Shown one piece after another: positions 42,580 to 54,936 of a stretch of 64,000 nt of DNA. Positions within the stretch are counted from its first letter, which is position 1; each line of letters begins with the position of its first letter. Under the pieces are notes generated by a model. It worked only from the letters and a program-made list of their open reading frames with translations, made no database searches and was not told the origin of the DNA. A program made the translations under genes and the position numbers. The DNA is from Acanthamoeba castellanii str. Neff (taxonomy: Eukaryota; Discosea; Longamoebia; Acanthamoebidae), in NCBI RefSeq assembly GCF_000313135.1, contig NW_004457442.1:176917-240916 (forward strand), in the 5' to 3' direction.

Positions 42580-45500
42580 CAACAGTAACGGGCACGACAA
42601 CATCGCGTTGCATTTGATCAAGCGCAATGCGGACATCAAGGCTCGCAACGTCCGCGACCAGACGCCGTTCGACGGCCTGCCCAAGGGCGACCGACTGCAG
42701 ATGCTCGAGGAGTGCTACCAGTCCTTCCAGGAGGGGCTGCTCAACACGCTCAACGACGAGAAGCTGAGCGACGTCGCCATCCACCTCGAGGGCGGCTCGC
42801 GGGTCATCCTATGCTCCAGGCTGGTTCTGTTCGCCCGCTCTGCCTACTGGCGCAAAGTGCTGCTCGAGAAGGAAGCAGAGGCAGAGGCGGCTGCAGCCGC
42901 CGCCAACACCAGCGAAGGCGGCCGCCTGGAGATCGTGGTCAATGAGGGCCGCTACGAGGTGTTCCACGCCATGCTCTACTACCTCTACACGGACAACATC
43001 CAATTCCCGCAGCTGGCCGCGCTGGCCGCCGCCCCGCACCCGGGCCTCAAGCCCGCCGACGCGGAGGCCAGGCGCGCGCAGGAACGAAACAACTTCCTCT
43101 CCGACGTGTTGGTCATGGCCGAGCGCTACGGCGAGACCAGGCTGCACGAGCTCTGCAGCCAGGCCATCGACTCGGACACACTCAGGTCGCTCGAGCGAAG
43201 GTATGGCCGTCTTCTGGGCTTGTGCATACTTCTCGCAGTCTGCACATGTCTGACGCAGATGTGTGCGCCGCGACGTGCAGGCGGAAGCGTGTCGATGCTG
43301 CGCGGCGGCTGCTTGTGAGCCACTTCTCTTCGGACATGAAGAAGATGCTCAACAACAAGCGATACAGCGATGTCATCTTCTCCATAGAGGGCAAGATCGT
43401 CTACGCCCACAAAGTCATCCTCTGTTCCAGGTTTGTTATTACCGTCACGAACCGTTGCTTCTTTTTGATCACTAAACAAAACCTAACTACTCTCGTCTTG
43501 TTGTGTTGGCTGACAGGAACGAGTTCTTCAAGGCCATGCTGCTGGGTCCGTGGGCGAAGGAGAAGTGTACAGAAGAGGACCCCATCCTCATCACCGACAC
43601 ACCTTACCACATTTTCTACTCGGTATACCCACGTACCCCGACTTCCACGCCCACACCCTCGCGCACTAACGAGCGCAAGGCAGGTGGTCGAGTTCAGCTA
43701 CACGGGCGACTGTCCCCAGATCGAGCCCGACACGGTGGTGGACCTCTACCAGGCCTCGCATCAGTACATGCTCCTCGAACTCCGAAAACGGTACCACACC
43801 CCCAATCTCAGTGTTGCAGAAGCGTTGCTTCCCAGCTCTGATTTGACGGTGTTCCACCTTGTGCGCAGGTGCGAGAACATCATCGAGGAGGCAGTGGGTG
43901 TTGACAACGCCGTGCCCATCTACGAGGTACACACAATGATGATGACGATGACGATGGCGATGACGCTCAATTTCTCTTCTGATCAACTTCATCTCACTAA
44001 CACTCTCTTTCACGTCGTAGCTGGGGCACATCTACGAGGACGTCAAGATGAAAGAGAAGGCGCTGGCCTTCATCACACAGGACGCTGACACGTTCCAGTT
44101 GGTATGCGAAGGGCTTCAACACGCCTTTGCATGCACACTCCTTCAGCTGACGCTTATTGTGGGGGGGGGTGTTGTACTATGCCACACAGATCAGTGCCAA
44201 CTCGGCCTTTAGCGACCTGCCCGAGCACTTGCTGGTGGATATCTACCGGGAATTGCTGGTGCGAATCGGAGGCTTCAGCGCAAGCACGACAGACGCTCTC
44301 GTCACGCAAGAGAACAAGTACGACCTACTGATGAACTATTGGTTTCATGATGACCTCTTGATTTCATCATCCATCACCCTAATCTTTGTCACACCTCAAC
44401 TCGATCAGGCAAGGCGACACACCGCTCCACCTTGCATGCAGCATACCGGGCATGGTCGTCGCCGTCCGGTGGCTTCTGCAAAACGGTGCCAAGTACGCAT
44501 TCCGGCGCTTCCTTTTTTTAATATAATTTGTATCTAATTTCATTTAAAATGAGGACCTTGAGAATTTATTGGTTTGTAGTTATTTAGAAATTTATTTATT
44601 GACTTTTATTGTTTTCAGCCCGAACCAAAAGGGGCGAAGAGGCTACCCGCTGCACATCGCAACGCGGGGAGGGGACATCAGCACCGTCCGCGCGCTGCTG
44701 GACCAGCCGGGCTTGTTGGTCAACATCGCCGACCCGGCCACTGGCGAGACGGCCCTGCACATAGCTTGCGGTGCGGGGCATGAGAACATCGCCTTCCTCC
44801 TCATCGGTACGCAGCTTCCCCCATGCACGCGTGTTTGGAGCTAAATTCACCACATGGTGCGCTAACTCCTTTCGGCTTCGATCGACAAACAGAGCGAAAC
44901 GGTGATGTCAACGCCCACGACAAGCGGCGCCGTACGCCGCTTGAACTCATCGCGGAGACCAACCACACCTTCGCCACCGATTTCAAGGGTACTGTTGTGT
45001 AACGCGGCACTGGTCCTTTTTTTTTCACTCTGACTCACTCACGGCGTTGCAGAGCACCGCGAGCTCTCCAAGATCAAGTTTGGCCAGGCGCTCAACGACC
45101 CCGCCTTCTCCGACATCGTCATCACCAACGGCGATGCCCGATACTACTGCCATCAGGTGAGTGAGCCCTCCCCCCCCAAATCGCCCAGGACCCTTATTAC
45201 GACTTTTTTCCTCTGACCCCAATCAACTTGACCCTGGCAGGCGATTTTGTGCGCGCGGTGTCCGGCATTTGAACAGGCCATCGAGGATTCAAGCCGATCA
45301 GAGGACATCACACTGGCAGGAGGTCATGGTAAGCGGTCATTAGCAACTCATCGGGTAACTCGCTGTGTGTGGACTTTTTTGTTGACTGGCCAGCAATCTG
45401 TATGTAGTGCGCAAAGTACCGGTGGTGGAGATCGAGGGAGTGCAGGAACAGACCATCGCCGCCTTCCTTCGCTACGTCTACACCGACGAAGTCGAAATCG

Positions 45501-46497
45501 ATCTCGGTACACACACCCTCCTTCAAGGGAAGAGAGCTTTTTATTTGTGTTTACTTCACAACTCACCACCAATTGTCTGTTCTCAGACAACGTGTACGAG
45601 ATGATGGGTCTGTCGATGATGTACCCCGTCACGGGCCTCCTCGCGCTCTGCGAAAGGGCCAACGATGTACTTTTCCCCTCCTTTGCACAAATAGCCGCCA
45701 CCAAGTGGCTCACCGATCTCCCTTGCGTGTGTATGCGCGAGCAGCCCACGACTGCGCCGCCGCCGGAGGCGTCGACCATGGCCGTCGATTTCGTGTCGCT
45801 GTTCAACCAGGAGAAGTTCGCCGACGTGCGGTTCATTTTCGATCCACCAACCTTCGTCGATACCGGCGGAGGCGACGACCCAGATGGTGACTTGGACGAG
45901 GAGTGGAAGCAGCACATGCCCTCGTTCACGCCGGCAGAGCTGCGGGAGGAGCCGAAGATCGACGACGACCACGACGGAGAGGACGAAGTGGTGGTCATCC
46001 ACGCGCACCGTGCCATCATCGCCACCCGGTCGCCGCTCCTGCTGACCCACTTCCCGGAGCTAAAGTCGGAAACGACGCAAAGAACGAAGGACGGAAAGAA
46101 CGAAGCGGTGGTCGAGATCGACATGCGGAGATGGACCATGCCTCAGCAGCGTGGCAAGTCCGTGGTGGGAAAGAACGAAGCTTCGACGAAGAACGGAAAA
46201 AGCGATGGCGGCAGTAGCAGCGACGAGCAGCACAACTACTACGCTTCGTTCTTCGTCTTCCTCCGGTTCCTCTACTCGGGCGTGATGAGCCTCCCCGCCA
46301 CCGTCGCCGCCGGTGATCGCTCGCCCGACGCAGCGACGACGGTGCGATCAAACGACGAAGAGGCCGAGCTGTACCGCGAGATCCTCGGGCTGGGCGAGCT
46401 GTTGGGCGTCAAGGCGCTCGTGCGGCAGGTGCAGCCCAAGGTTGACGAGGAAGAGCGAAGGCGCAAGAAGGCCCACCTCCTCACCTCTGCCTTCTAA
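40709..46497 (+). CDS. Large ankyrin / four-BTB-domain protein
   Basis: Start ATG 40709. A GTACG donor at 40768 joins TSIW to EAVKAGNAERV in phase. About 25 exons and roughly 1,300 residues follow. Ankyrin block 1 (40.8-42.7 kb: TPLYLAAQNNKPAMIRLL, LPLHAAAYSGFASVAE, LHLALATNHGTEIAKRLL, TPLHRAIK) leads into BTB1 (42.75-43.2 kb: SDVAIHLEGGSRVILCSR) and BTB2 (43.3-43.9 kb: YSDVIFSIEGKIVYAHKV) with a BACK-like helix region. Ankyrin block 2 (44.4-45.0 kb: GDTPLHLACSIPG, YPLHIATRGGDISTVRAL) precedes BTB3 (45.05-45.66 kb: FSDIVITNGDARYYCHQ) and BTB4 (45.8-46.5 kb: FADVRFIFDPP). BTB proteins often recruit Cullin 3, so a ubiquitin-ligase adaptor is likely. A split into two genes near 44.3 kb cannot be excluded, but AA|G joins ENK to QGDTPLHLA cleanly. 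Confidence 0.8.
42516..42578. repeat. (TG)n microsatellite in ankyrin/BTB intron
   Basis: About 31 uninterrupted TG units fill most of one intron just before its acceptor. Confidence 0.85.
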
Positions 46498-46658
46498 CCT
46501 TGGTTGTGGCTCTACTTGTTTGGGCACTCTTGGAAAACAACACCTCCACGACCCAAGTCTCTGCTTTCGTTGAATGGGACTTCTATTTACATCTAGGTTA
46601 CAGTGATACCTGCACACCATGTGATGGTGGGGCAAGCAAATTATGTGCAGTAAACGAC

Positions 46659-47884
46659 TTAGTGGCCAAGGGCCTTCTGCTTGATGGAGTTGATGACGCC
46701 CTTCTTCTTGGCGGGCTCGCTCTCGCCCTTCTTGGTGGTCTTGCCGCTCTCGAGGTCGCCATCATCGTGGCTCAGCTCGTCGCTGCTGTCGCCCGAGCCT
46801 CTCCTGATGTCCAGCAGCGGAATCATGTTCTGCTCATCTTGCTTCGCCTGTCGCAGAGAATTGAGCGTGCGTGAGTCGTGTGCTTGTGTCAAGTGGTGTA
46901 GTGGTGTGAATGATGAGCACAATCATGCTTGGCGGGCAGACGTACCACTTTCTTCTTGGGCTGAACGAAGACGCCAACGGGCAGCATGGTGCGGCCCCAC
47001 GTGGAGTTGATCACCACCGCCGCGCTTCCATACCAGGCGATGATCGCCGTCAAGATTCCAAACGCGCCGCCGGCCTTGGTCACATTTGGGGCCTCACTGT
47101 TGTGTGCGGTGTGGTGTGTGCAGGTGGTGCGTGTGAGACGAAGGCGTGTTGGAAAGCTGCAGTGGTGGCGGGCTGACGTACGCAAAGTCGCCGATGCAGA
47201 GGAGCAGGAAGGTGATGCTGAGCACGACGAAGAGCACGGCCAGTACGAGCGACACCCGGAAGGAGGCGGCGGTCATGTAGAGGGTGAAGATGAGCCACAT
47301 CAGCAGGAAGAGGCCTGACGCCTCGTGGACCTTGTCCGCAGGCAGGGAGGGCACGATGAAGTAGACGTAGCCCGCGTAGCTGCACCAGAACGCGCCGTAG
47401 CTGCAGAACGCAGTCGCGCCGAACGTGTTCGAAATTCTGTACTCGTAGAGACCTGAGCTCAACAGCGTTAGAGAGATGAACACTGACGGCCGGAAGAATG
47501 AAGCGTTGATGATGACGAAGACGAAGGGTGGGTACCGGCGATGAATTGGGCGATGCCGCCGTAGAAGAGGGCGACAGCGACGACGAGGCCGCTGGTGTCG
47601 GTCAAGATGCCGGCGTTGTAGATGGAGAGAGTCATCGTGGTCAGTGCGAAAGCGCCCAGGCCCAGCGGACCAGGATTGCCCAGACCTTCCACCAAGAGAA
47701 CGAACGCGACAAGAACGAAAGCGACAGGAAGAGAGAGTGAGAGGTTAGCAAGGTGGTCGGGCAAAGATGTGAGAAAAGGATGCAATGTACCCGACTTGGG
47801 GACCTTGGGGACCTGCACGGCTCGAAGCAGCTGGGAGAGCTCACCAAGGCTGATGGTGACTTTGTGTTCTTCGTCGACGGACAT
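46659..47884 (-). CDS. GPR1/FUN34/SatP-family acetate transporter
   Basis: Start ATG 47884 ([19 protein letters not shown]). The next exon contains the family signature [23 protein letters not shown], then GGIAQFIAG joined across an intron to [22 protein letters not shown], both diagnostic for acetate/succinate channels of this family. Six hydrophobic helices are visible (the last in [19 protein letters not shown]). The C-terminal tail is charged ([31 protein letters not shown]), probably cytosolic and phosphorylatable. TAA ends the frame at 46659. Role inferred: acetate/ammonium-related transport across the plasma or vacuolar membrane. Confidence 0.87.
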
Positions 47885-49102
47885 GACGCTGGTGTGGGAT
47901 GAAAGTCGCTGTTGTCGTGGATGATGACGCTCTTGGAAAAGAAGCGGTTGCCTCGCGTCGTTCTGAAGATGGCGAGATCCATCGCCAAACAGTTTTAGTT
48001 CCCTCATCTTTACTTGGTTCTTCTTGTTTTCTGCTTCTTGTCTTTCGCGAAAGACGAGGTTGCGTCCACCCACTCGACAAGAAGCGAACAACGAACATGA
48101 AGAAGAACAACAAACGAAGTCGTGGTGGTTGTGGACAGTTGGGCTCTACCTAGTACAGGGCCTCGCGATAGCGGGGGATGAAGGGGTGGTAGCACGGCCT
48201 CCTTGAGCCCCTGTGTGGTGACGGTGGGGTGAGCCCAGACGGTCCGAAGGTGGCGGTAGTGCAACAGGCGGTGGCCAGTGGTGTGGAGCGGAGGGAGCAG
48301 GGGTAGTTGTTTTGAACAAGACGGCGGTCCGGCGCACCCTTTGGACTTTTTATTCTACCCAGAGGCGCAAGTCACGATTGGCGTAACTCGCACGAGCCAA
48401 TGACGCGTTCGCTCCTGAAGAATCGGCCACACTGAAATCAGACATTTTTACGCCAATCGGAACCCGCCGCAGATTTATCCATTTCCTATCCTCGGTTCTG
48501 TTGGCTGGCCGGTAATCAAGCTAAAAACTCGCTGATAATTCGTCCGGCATGCTTGGAATAGCCTTAACTTTTTTGTAAAGACCGGCTCTGGTTGGTCGGC
48601 TCTCTTGTTTGGCGGGGGGTCGCGCAGCTTTGCTCTTGGATAGTTCTTCTCTCCGGCCACCCGCAGATTCGCAACGCCCGCCGAGTGTCAGGGTCATCCC
48701 CCAACATCGAACATGTTTACTCCGAGGTCGCGTTTGAGGCCTGCCTTGCCACTTGGATTTCGTCTGGCTCTTGCCCGCGTCAATCTTGAGGAAGTGGCTT
48801 GCCCAGGGACTTTGTCGGCACTGGAACCCTTTGTCCCAAGGCCGATGGTGGGGGTGGTAGTTGCGTTGACCTACATCACGCCCAACCTCTACTTCCCTCC
48901 CAAGGTGACGGTAAACCGCCTCCACGAAAGTCCCAGGTCCGCGCACCGTGGTCGCGTTCGACCAAACCAATCCACAACACACGACACACAACACACGACA
49001 CACAACACACAACACACGACACATGCCACACACGACACACGACACATGCCACACGATACACGATACAACTTCATGCGAAAGCAGGGTGTTGTATTAAGTG
49101 TG
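47885..49102. other. Intergenic region with repeat tract
   Basis: No convincing gene. Open frames of up to 177 codons on the minus strand (48521-49054) have low-complexity starts encoded by the repeat and no recognisable domain; a lost exon here is possible. An ACACGAC/ACACAAC tract lies at 48976-49070. The acetate transporter promoter should lie just above 47885. Confidence 0.45.
48976..49070. repeat. ACACGAC/ACACAAC satellite-like tract
   Basis: Head-to-tail 7-8 bp units of CACACGACA and CACACAACA with occasional CATGCC. Similar tracts recur in introns at 52213-52262, 55142-55166 and 61387-61465. Confidence 0.75.
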
Positions 49103-51176
49103 CTACTCGCTGTGTTGGTCATACCATTTGGCCTCCTTCTCCAGCAGCGTTACGAGACCCCGGGCGATGTCGGTCTTCACCGAGCCATGGAGCCGCGGAA
49201 GTGCCGCTCGCCACAGGCGTACGAAGTTGGGTCTGAAGCGCGGTTCGGCCCACCGCAGGAACCGCACCAGATCGGCCCGTTCCCCGACCAGGATCGGGTG
49301 TTCATCGGGGAGGTTGACCATGATGTGGAGGTTGGAGCAGACACCGAAGACCGCCCTGGTAAAATCGCCCCTCTTGAGCGCCAGCCATTCCTTGACCTGG
49401 AAGTAGTAGGTGAGCCGGTCCTCAGAGTCCTCGGGGAAGTGCAGGCTCTTGGGGACCCCCAGCGCGGAGAGAAGGCCGTTGGTGGACATGCGGCCGAGGG
49501 AATATCCTGGCTCAGTCAGCATCTGCGCGGCCTGTAGGCCGAGACGCACAATGGCGGCGATGTCGTGCTCCTTCTCACACTCGTCGTGGATGGTGAGGGC
49601 CAGCAGCTGCTGCACAGCATGTTCATCCTCGGCATCACCTTCAACCACCTTGGGCTCGATGGTTTGCTGCTGGCCGAAGAGGAACTGTTCCAAGTCCATC
49701 TCGGCGGGACCAGCCTATGCAAACGCAGCATGTCTTAGATGTGGAGCAAGTAGTGTGTACACGGAATAGGCGCAGCAGCTTACCAAGACAAGCAAGGAAT
49801 CAAGTTCAGGGTTTTCTTCTCCTCCTTCGTAGGCGTTGCTATCGTATGTCCTGGTAGCCTCAAGGCTGTGTGAACTTGGCGCAAGGCCGATCTCCTGCAT
49901 CTGAAAAGCCATTAGCGTCTGTGCTTTTGCTGGTTTGGTTTGGTTTGATTTGATTTGGTACCCCAGGCTGGGAAGTGTTCACTGGAACTGACACGCTCTC
50001 AACCTCCCCTTCAGATGCTGGAGCTGTCAAGTGAGGAGCTATGCCTCGGTCAGCTCTTTCACTCCGCTTGACAAGATGAGGGTAGGGAATGAAAGGCCAA
50101 TGTACCTGCATCACTTGGCAGTGGGTGGCAGCCTGGAGAAGGGTCGGCAGCCTGGAGAAGGGAGCTGATGGTGGTGATGTAGGCATCAAAGCAGGCCTGG
50201 GCCTGGGCCAGGTCACCTTTGACTGCAGCATCTCGTGCATGAGACAGAGTCACCGTGGCCTGCATGAAGTCGCCAATGCGGTCCCACAACAGGCTGTGCT
50301 CCTGCAGGCCAAGCTCAATCTGCACTGTTTTGTGAGCAAGAGAGCAATTGCACCGCCGCACACGCACACGCACACGCACACGCACACCACACGCACACGC
50401 ACACGCACACGCACACGCACACGCACACGCACACGCACAGCTCTACGTACAAAGGTCTCTGCACCAAGGGGTGGCACTGTGGAATAGCTGTCAGGTGGTG
50501 CCTCACAAGGCCATGTGACCAGAGAGGACGGTCCAAATACCTGCAAACTGGGCTACTGGTCCTTGTCTGTGCGGCTGAAGCAGCACTGTGGATACTGGCG
50601 CAGAGGTACACTGCTTCTTCCTGGTCACCTGGCGTAGCAGAGACATGTTGTTCGCCTCTTGCAACTCACAGTAAAGAGGGGAAAGGAGGGCGTACTTTCT
50701 CCACCTGCTTTCGCTTCTTGCCAGACATCTTTTCGTCATCAGTGACCTCCCACAGGGCAAGCGCAGTCTCGTGCGCACGTGTGGACTGATGTTGCGCCGC
50801 CTCAGAGGCCGCCAGCTGCTTCTCGCAGGCGACACACCAGGCCATGCCATCAATGACAAATGTGCCACTTGAAATCACTGCTCTCTCCGCTTTGCTCTTG
50901 TGCACACCGGAGCTGGTGTGGCCGCGAAAGCCTTGCGTGGAGTCAAAGTACTCGCCCAGTCGCTTGGGGTCATCGGAGCAGATGGCGCAGGTGGCTCCTT
51001 TGAGGCCGTTCTTCACAAATCCGAAATGGTGCGCGTAAATCGTTCCTGTCCCCCCCCCAATACAAAGAGCCAAATAAATCTCAGTAACTCGTAACTATAG
51101 CACTGAACTGAGACATGAGCATACCGCCTGGGACGACGCTGGGCAGTGGCTCGGAGGCAATGGTGGGGTCTTGCAT
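49103..51176 (-). CDS. Zinc-finger-like protein of unknown function
   Basis: ATG 51176 (MQDPTIASEPLPSVVPGG) joins in phase 1 to TIYAHHFGFVKNG and a Cys2-His2-like unit: CAIC..., H, then H five residues on (GHTSSGVHKSK). A second unit is WCVACEKQL...HQSTRAH. KKRKQ could be a nuclear signal. Later exons carry NNMSLLRQVTRKK, a helical region (LLWDRIGDFMQATVTL, CFDAYITTISSLLQ), an acidic linker and a final helical exon (MDLEQFLFGQQQ, DIAAIVRLGLQAAQML, LHIMVNLPDEHP) ending at TAG 49103. The two finger units suggest nucleic-acid binding. One intron contains the (CACACG)n repeat at 50359-50438. Some exon ends are approximate. Confidence 0.6.
50359..50438. repeat. (CACACG)n hexanucleotide repeat
   Basis: About 13 units with one short interruption, inside an intron of the zinc-finger-like gene. 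Confidence 0.85.
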
Positions 51177-51354
51177 GTTGCTGCAGTCTATTTCGCCTTT
51201 CACCACTGCAAGTTCGGTGGAAGTGTCGATGGCGCAATAATTTGCTATTGGCTTCAATTGCGTAATCCAAAAATTTGCCGAAATTTAGAAACTTGGCGTT
51301 GGGAGAAGGCAAAAAACCTGGGGGGGCTGGTCAACACGCAAACACAAAAGAAAG
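51177..51354. promoter_or_regulatory. Short divergent promoter region
   Basis: Only 178 bp separate the start codons of the zinc-finger-like gene (minus) and the SDR gene (plus), so a bidirectional promoter is likely. A near-palindromic AATTTGCCGAAATTTAG lies at about 51271-51290. Confidence 0.45.
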
Positions 51355-52847
51355 ATGGAAGGCATCAGCGATGACGCACCGCAGCACCAGCATGAAGCAG
51401 AAAGCTCTGCATTGAGAGGTAAGGTGTGCATTATCACGGGCGCCAATACCGGCATCGGCAAGGAGACCGCCCTCGCCATGGCTGCACTCGGTAAGCGTGC
51501 CTTCTTCACAATTATTTCAATCTCAAAGCAGGCTCTGAAATCTTTTGTTCTTCTCCGTGATATATCCCTCCAACTTAATGAACATATAAATAATATTGAA
51601 CATAGTACTATTTGTGAAGGTGTCCATGTGGTGATGGCATGCAGAAACATGGAGAGGGCCGAGGCGGCGATCAGCGACGTGCGGAAAGAGATCGAGGAGA
51701 CGCTGGAGAAGCGGCACAAAAAGGGCGGAGACCACCCAAAGGAGTGGACCACGTTCGGCATCCCGCAGGTGCAGAGCGTGGACGACGTGTCGCTCGAGGC
51801 CATGGCCCTCGACCTGTCCGATCTCGCGTCCGTGCGCTCCTTCGTCAACGCCTTCCAGGCCAAGCACCAGCACCTTCACTACCTCATTCTCAACGCCGGT
51901 CTCGTTCACCCTCATCTTGTCCAACATGACATGTTTCAGTGGCCTGATGGTCTGACATTGTTTGTCTGTTTGTGCGGCCGCAGGAGTGGTGACTACGGAG
52001 AAGCGGAGATCGGCGCAGGGCCACGAACTCATGTTCGCCACCAACCACCTTGGCCACTTCTTCCTCACCACCCTGCTGCTTGATACGCTCGCTGCGTCTT
52101 CGCCGGCTCGGATCGTGGTTGTGTCCTCCGAAGCCCACAAGTTCTGCGGACCCCTCAACGAAGATCTGAAGCTGGTTTCTGACCCTCCTGAGTTTGGCCT
52201 CAAGGTACAATACGCAACACACACACGACACACACGACACACACGACACACACGACACACACGATCAGTTCGCGTTTTGTTTGCCGTCATTGTGTGCTCA
52301 CAATAACCTGCAGAGCGCAATGTCACTCTACGGCGTCAGTAAGCTCTGCAATTTGCTCTTCACGCTCCACCTGAACAAGCTGCTGAAGGAGAAGGAAAGC
52401 CACGTCTCCATCAACGCTGTTCACCCTGGCACAGTGGTACATACACCTCCAACTGTCCAGCGTTGCGTGTGCACCACTCACCCCGCACGATTTCCTTGCG
52501 GTGCAATCAACAGAACACAGAGCTGGGAAGAGAGACGCCCTGGTACCTGTCCTGGATCGTCAAGCCCATCTCTCAGCTCTTCTTCCGCAGCCCTGAAGAG
52601 GGCGCAAGGTGAGTTTCTCTTCCCAACCGGCCTGCGTGTGGATCTGATCACGCCACTCACTCGGGCATTGCCCCAACAATGTGTTCGCAGGACGTCGGTC
52701 TACTGCGCCGTGTCGCCCGAAGTCGAAGGGGTGGGCGGCAAGTACTTCAGCAACGAGAGGGAGGAAAAGCCCAAGCCCTACGCTGTCGATGAGGCGACCG
52801 CTGCCGCGCTCTGGGCCTACAGCGAGGAGCTCGTCAAGGACTTCTGA
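51355..52847 (+). CDS. Short-chain dehydrogenase (retinol dehydrogenase-like)
   Basis: Classical SDR in about six exons from ATG 51355. Cofactor motif TGANTGIG (residues about 29-36), then AMDLSD-like [13 protein letters not shown], the LILNAG structural motif, catalytic Ser in IVVVSSEAH, and YGVSK (Tyr/Lys). [11 protein letters not shown] and the C-terminal [14 protein letters not shown] fit the retinol-dehydrogenase/WWOX branch. [13 protein letters not shown], with Arg after the second strand, favours NADP(H). Substrate unknown, probably a lipid aldehyde or retinoid-like alcohol. The fourth intron contains an ACACGAC repeat (52213-52262). Confidence 0.87.
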
Positions 52848-53037
52848 GCCAAATTATTTATTTATTCTTTTTGTGTCGACAGACGAAAGAAGAAAGGCAG
52901 ATCAACACAATCGCCATTCAACTTGAATCGGATCGGGACGTACGAACCTATTTTTTGCCTCGACGCGCTTCGCGGACACGGATAGATTGGAAGATTGAGG
53001 ATATTGAGTGAGCGTTATTCAATTGCAGAAGGGCGGG
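52848..53037. other. Short intergenic region
   Basis: 190 bp between the SDR stop and the DCAF7 start, AT-richer and without a gene. Confidence 0.6.
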
Positions 53038-54721
53038 ATGTTGCAGCAAGATGACGCACGCAAGAAAGAGATCTACACGTATCAGGCCCCATGGCTCATC
53101 TACGGCATGAACTGGTCCGTGCGGCCGGACAAGAAATTCAGACTTGCCCTCGGCTCCTTCCTTGAAGATTATACCAACAAAGGTGCCGCACTTCATTCCA
53201 TCTAAATCCCCCCCCACATTCATCGCATTTTGCTATTCTTCTGGTTGCTCTGTCTTCTTGCAGAGGTTTATACTTACAATCATCATCTACCGTCGCCCAC
53301 CTCCTGCTACCCCTTCACTTTGTGCCAACCGTGTGGTGTTGCCACGTCGCGTGCAGTGTCCATTGTACAGCTCAACGAGGACACTGGAGAGTTCGTGCAG
53401 ACCGGTGAGTTCAAGGTACGGCCCGCCTGGCCTTGTGGCCCTCAGCCGCTCTCTCGCATTGCCGCTCACACGCACGCACATGCAGCACCCATACCCGGCG
53501 ACAAAGATCATGTGGATCCCGGATAGGGTGGGCGACAAGCCCGATCTCCTGGGCACCACCGGCGACTACATGCGCCTCTGGCAGGTCGGGGAGAGCGGCG
53601 ATGTCAGCTTGAAGTGCCTTCTCAACAACGTAACCTCCGCAGCATCAACAGCTTACGACTGCTTCTGCCCATTGCTCACGCATACGCACACGCACACAAC
53701 TGCGCACATTACCACATTACAGAACAAGAACTCGGAGTTCTGCGCTCCCCTCACGTCGTTCGATTGGAACACGACGAATCCCAACATCCTCGGCACATCC
53801 TCCATCGACACGACGTGTACCATTTGGGATATCGAGGTTCGTCTCTTTTGCAGCGGTGTGCCGCAACTGTGTTAGTTTGTCGTTGAAGCTCAGAGGTCTC
53901 ACCTGAGTTGATGCCCTTCTTCTTCTTCTTCTTCTTCTTCCGACCCACAGAGGCAATCGGCCATCACACAGCTCATTGCTCACGACAAGGAGGTGTACGA
54001 CATCGCCTTCGCCAGAGGAACGGATCTCTTCGCGTCAGTGGGCGCCGACGGCTCCGTTCGCATGTTTGATCTCAGGTACACCTCCCGCTGAATCTGTCCT
54101 TCTCGACCTACTGTGCCCACCTTCCCTGATCATGGGTTGCCTGTGTTGCGTGCCCTAGGAATCTGGAACACTCCACGATCATCTACGAGAGCCCCGAGCA
54201 GTCGTCTCTGCTTAGGCTCTGCTGGAATCGTCAGGACGACTACTATTTGTCCACAATCTCGATGGACAGCAACAAGGTCATCATCCTGGACATCCGCGTG
54301 CCCTCCCTGCCGGCGGCCGAGCTCACCGGCCACAGCTCGTGTATCAACTCTCTGGCCTGGTACAGCGCTGCCCCACCAACCACAAGCACCGCATGGCGGT
54401 TCATACTCACGGCGGCGATTGGTGTGGCTAGGGCGCCGCATTCGTCGTGTCATTTGGCCACGGCCGGCGACGACTCCTCGGCGCTGATCTGGGACCTCTC
54501 CTCCATGCCCAAGCCCATCGAAGGTACAAAACGGCTATTGCCTCACAGACGCATCGTGAACAAGGCTAATCAACCAATAATTGTTTGCTTTTGGTTGTTG
54601 ATCAGACCCCATTCTGGCGTACAATGCCGAGGCCGAGGTGAATCAGCTGCAGTGGTCGCTGGGCCAGCCCGACTGGATCTCCATCGCCTTTGCCTCCAAA
54701 ATGCAGATCCTCCGCGTCTGA
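53038..54721 (+). CDS. DCAF7: WD40 protein DCAF7/WDR68
   Basis: The start is ATG 53038 ([19 protein letters not shown]). The chain follows human DCAF7 almost block by block: [119 protein letters not shown], and the end [17 protein letters not shown] to ILRV. Eight or so exons; the stop is TGA 54719-54721. DCAF7 is a scaffold for DYRK/HIPK kinases and a CRL4 adaptor. It is highly conserved in plants and animals (TTG1/HAN11). Confidence 0.95.
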
Positions 54722-54936
54722 GCTCGAGCGACACACTTGAACACAACCCAGCACGCACGAGAGCGGAGAACGAACGAACGCCGACGACGACGAACGCTGA
54801 CGAACAATAAGCTCAAGCTTTTGACAAGAACCGAACAGTAGAGAGAGCCGGTTGGAGCACAACCTTATTTATTAAAAGGATTGTACAGGGCAGTGATGAT
54901 GCAACAACAACGAGCAGAAGAGGAAGATAGTCACGA

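Noticed and set aside
50359..50438. Regular short repeats that could suggest a CRISPR array
   Set aside because: The units are 6 bp with no spacers, in an intron of a eukaryotic gene; it is a microsatellite.
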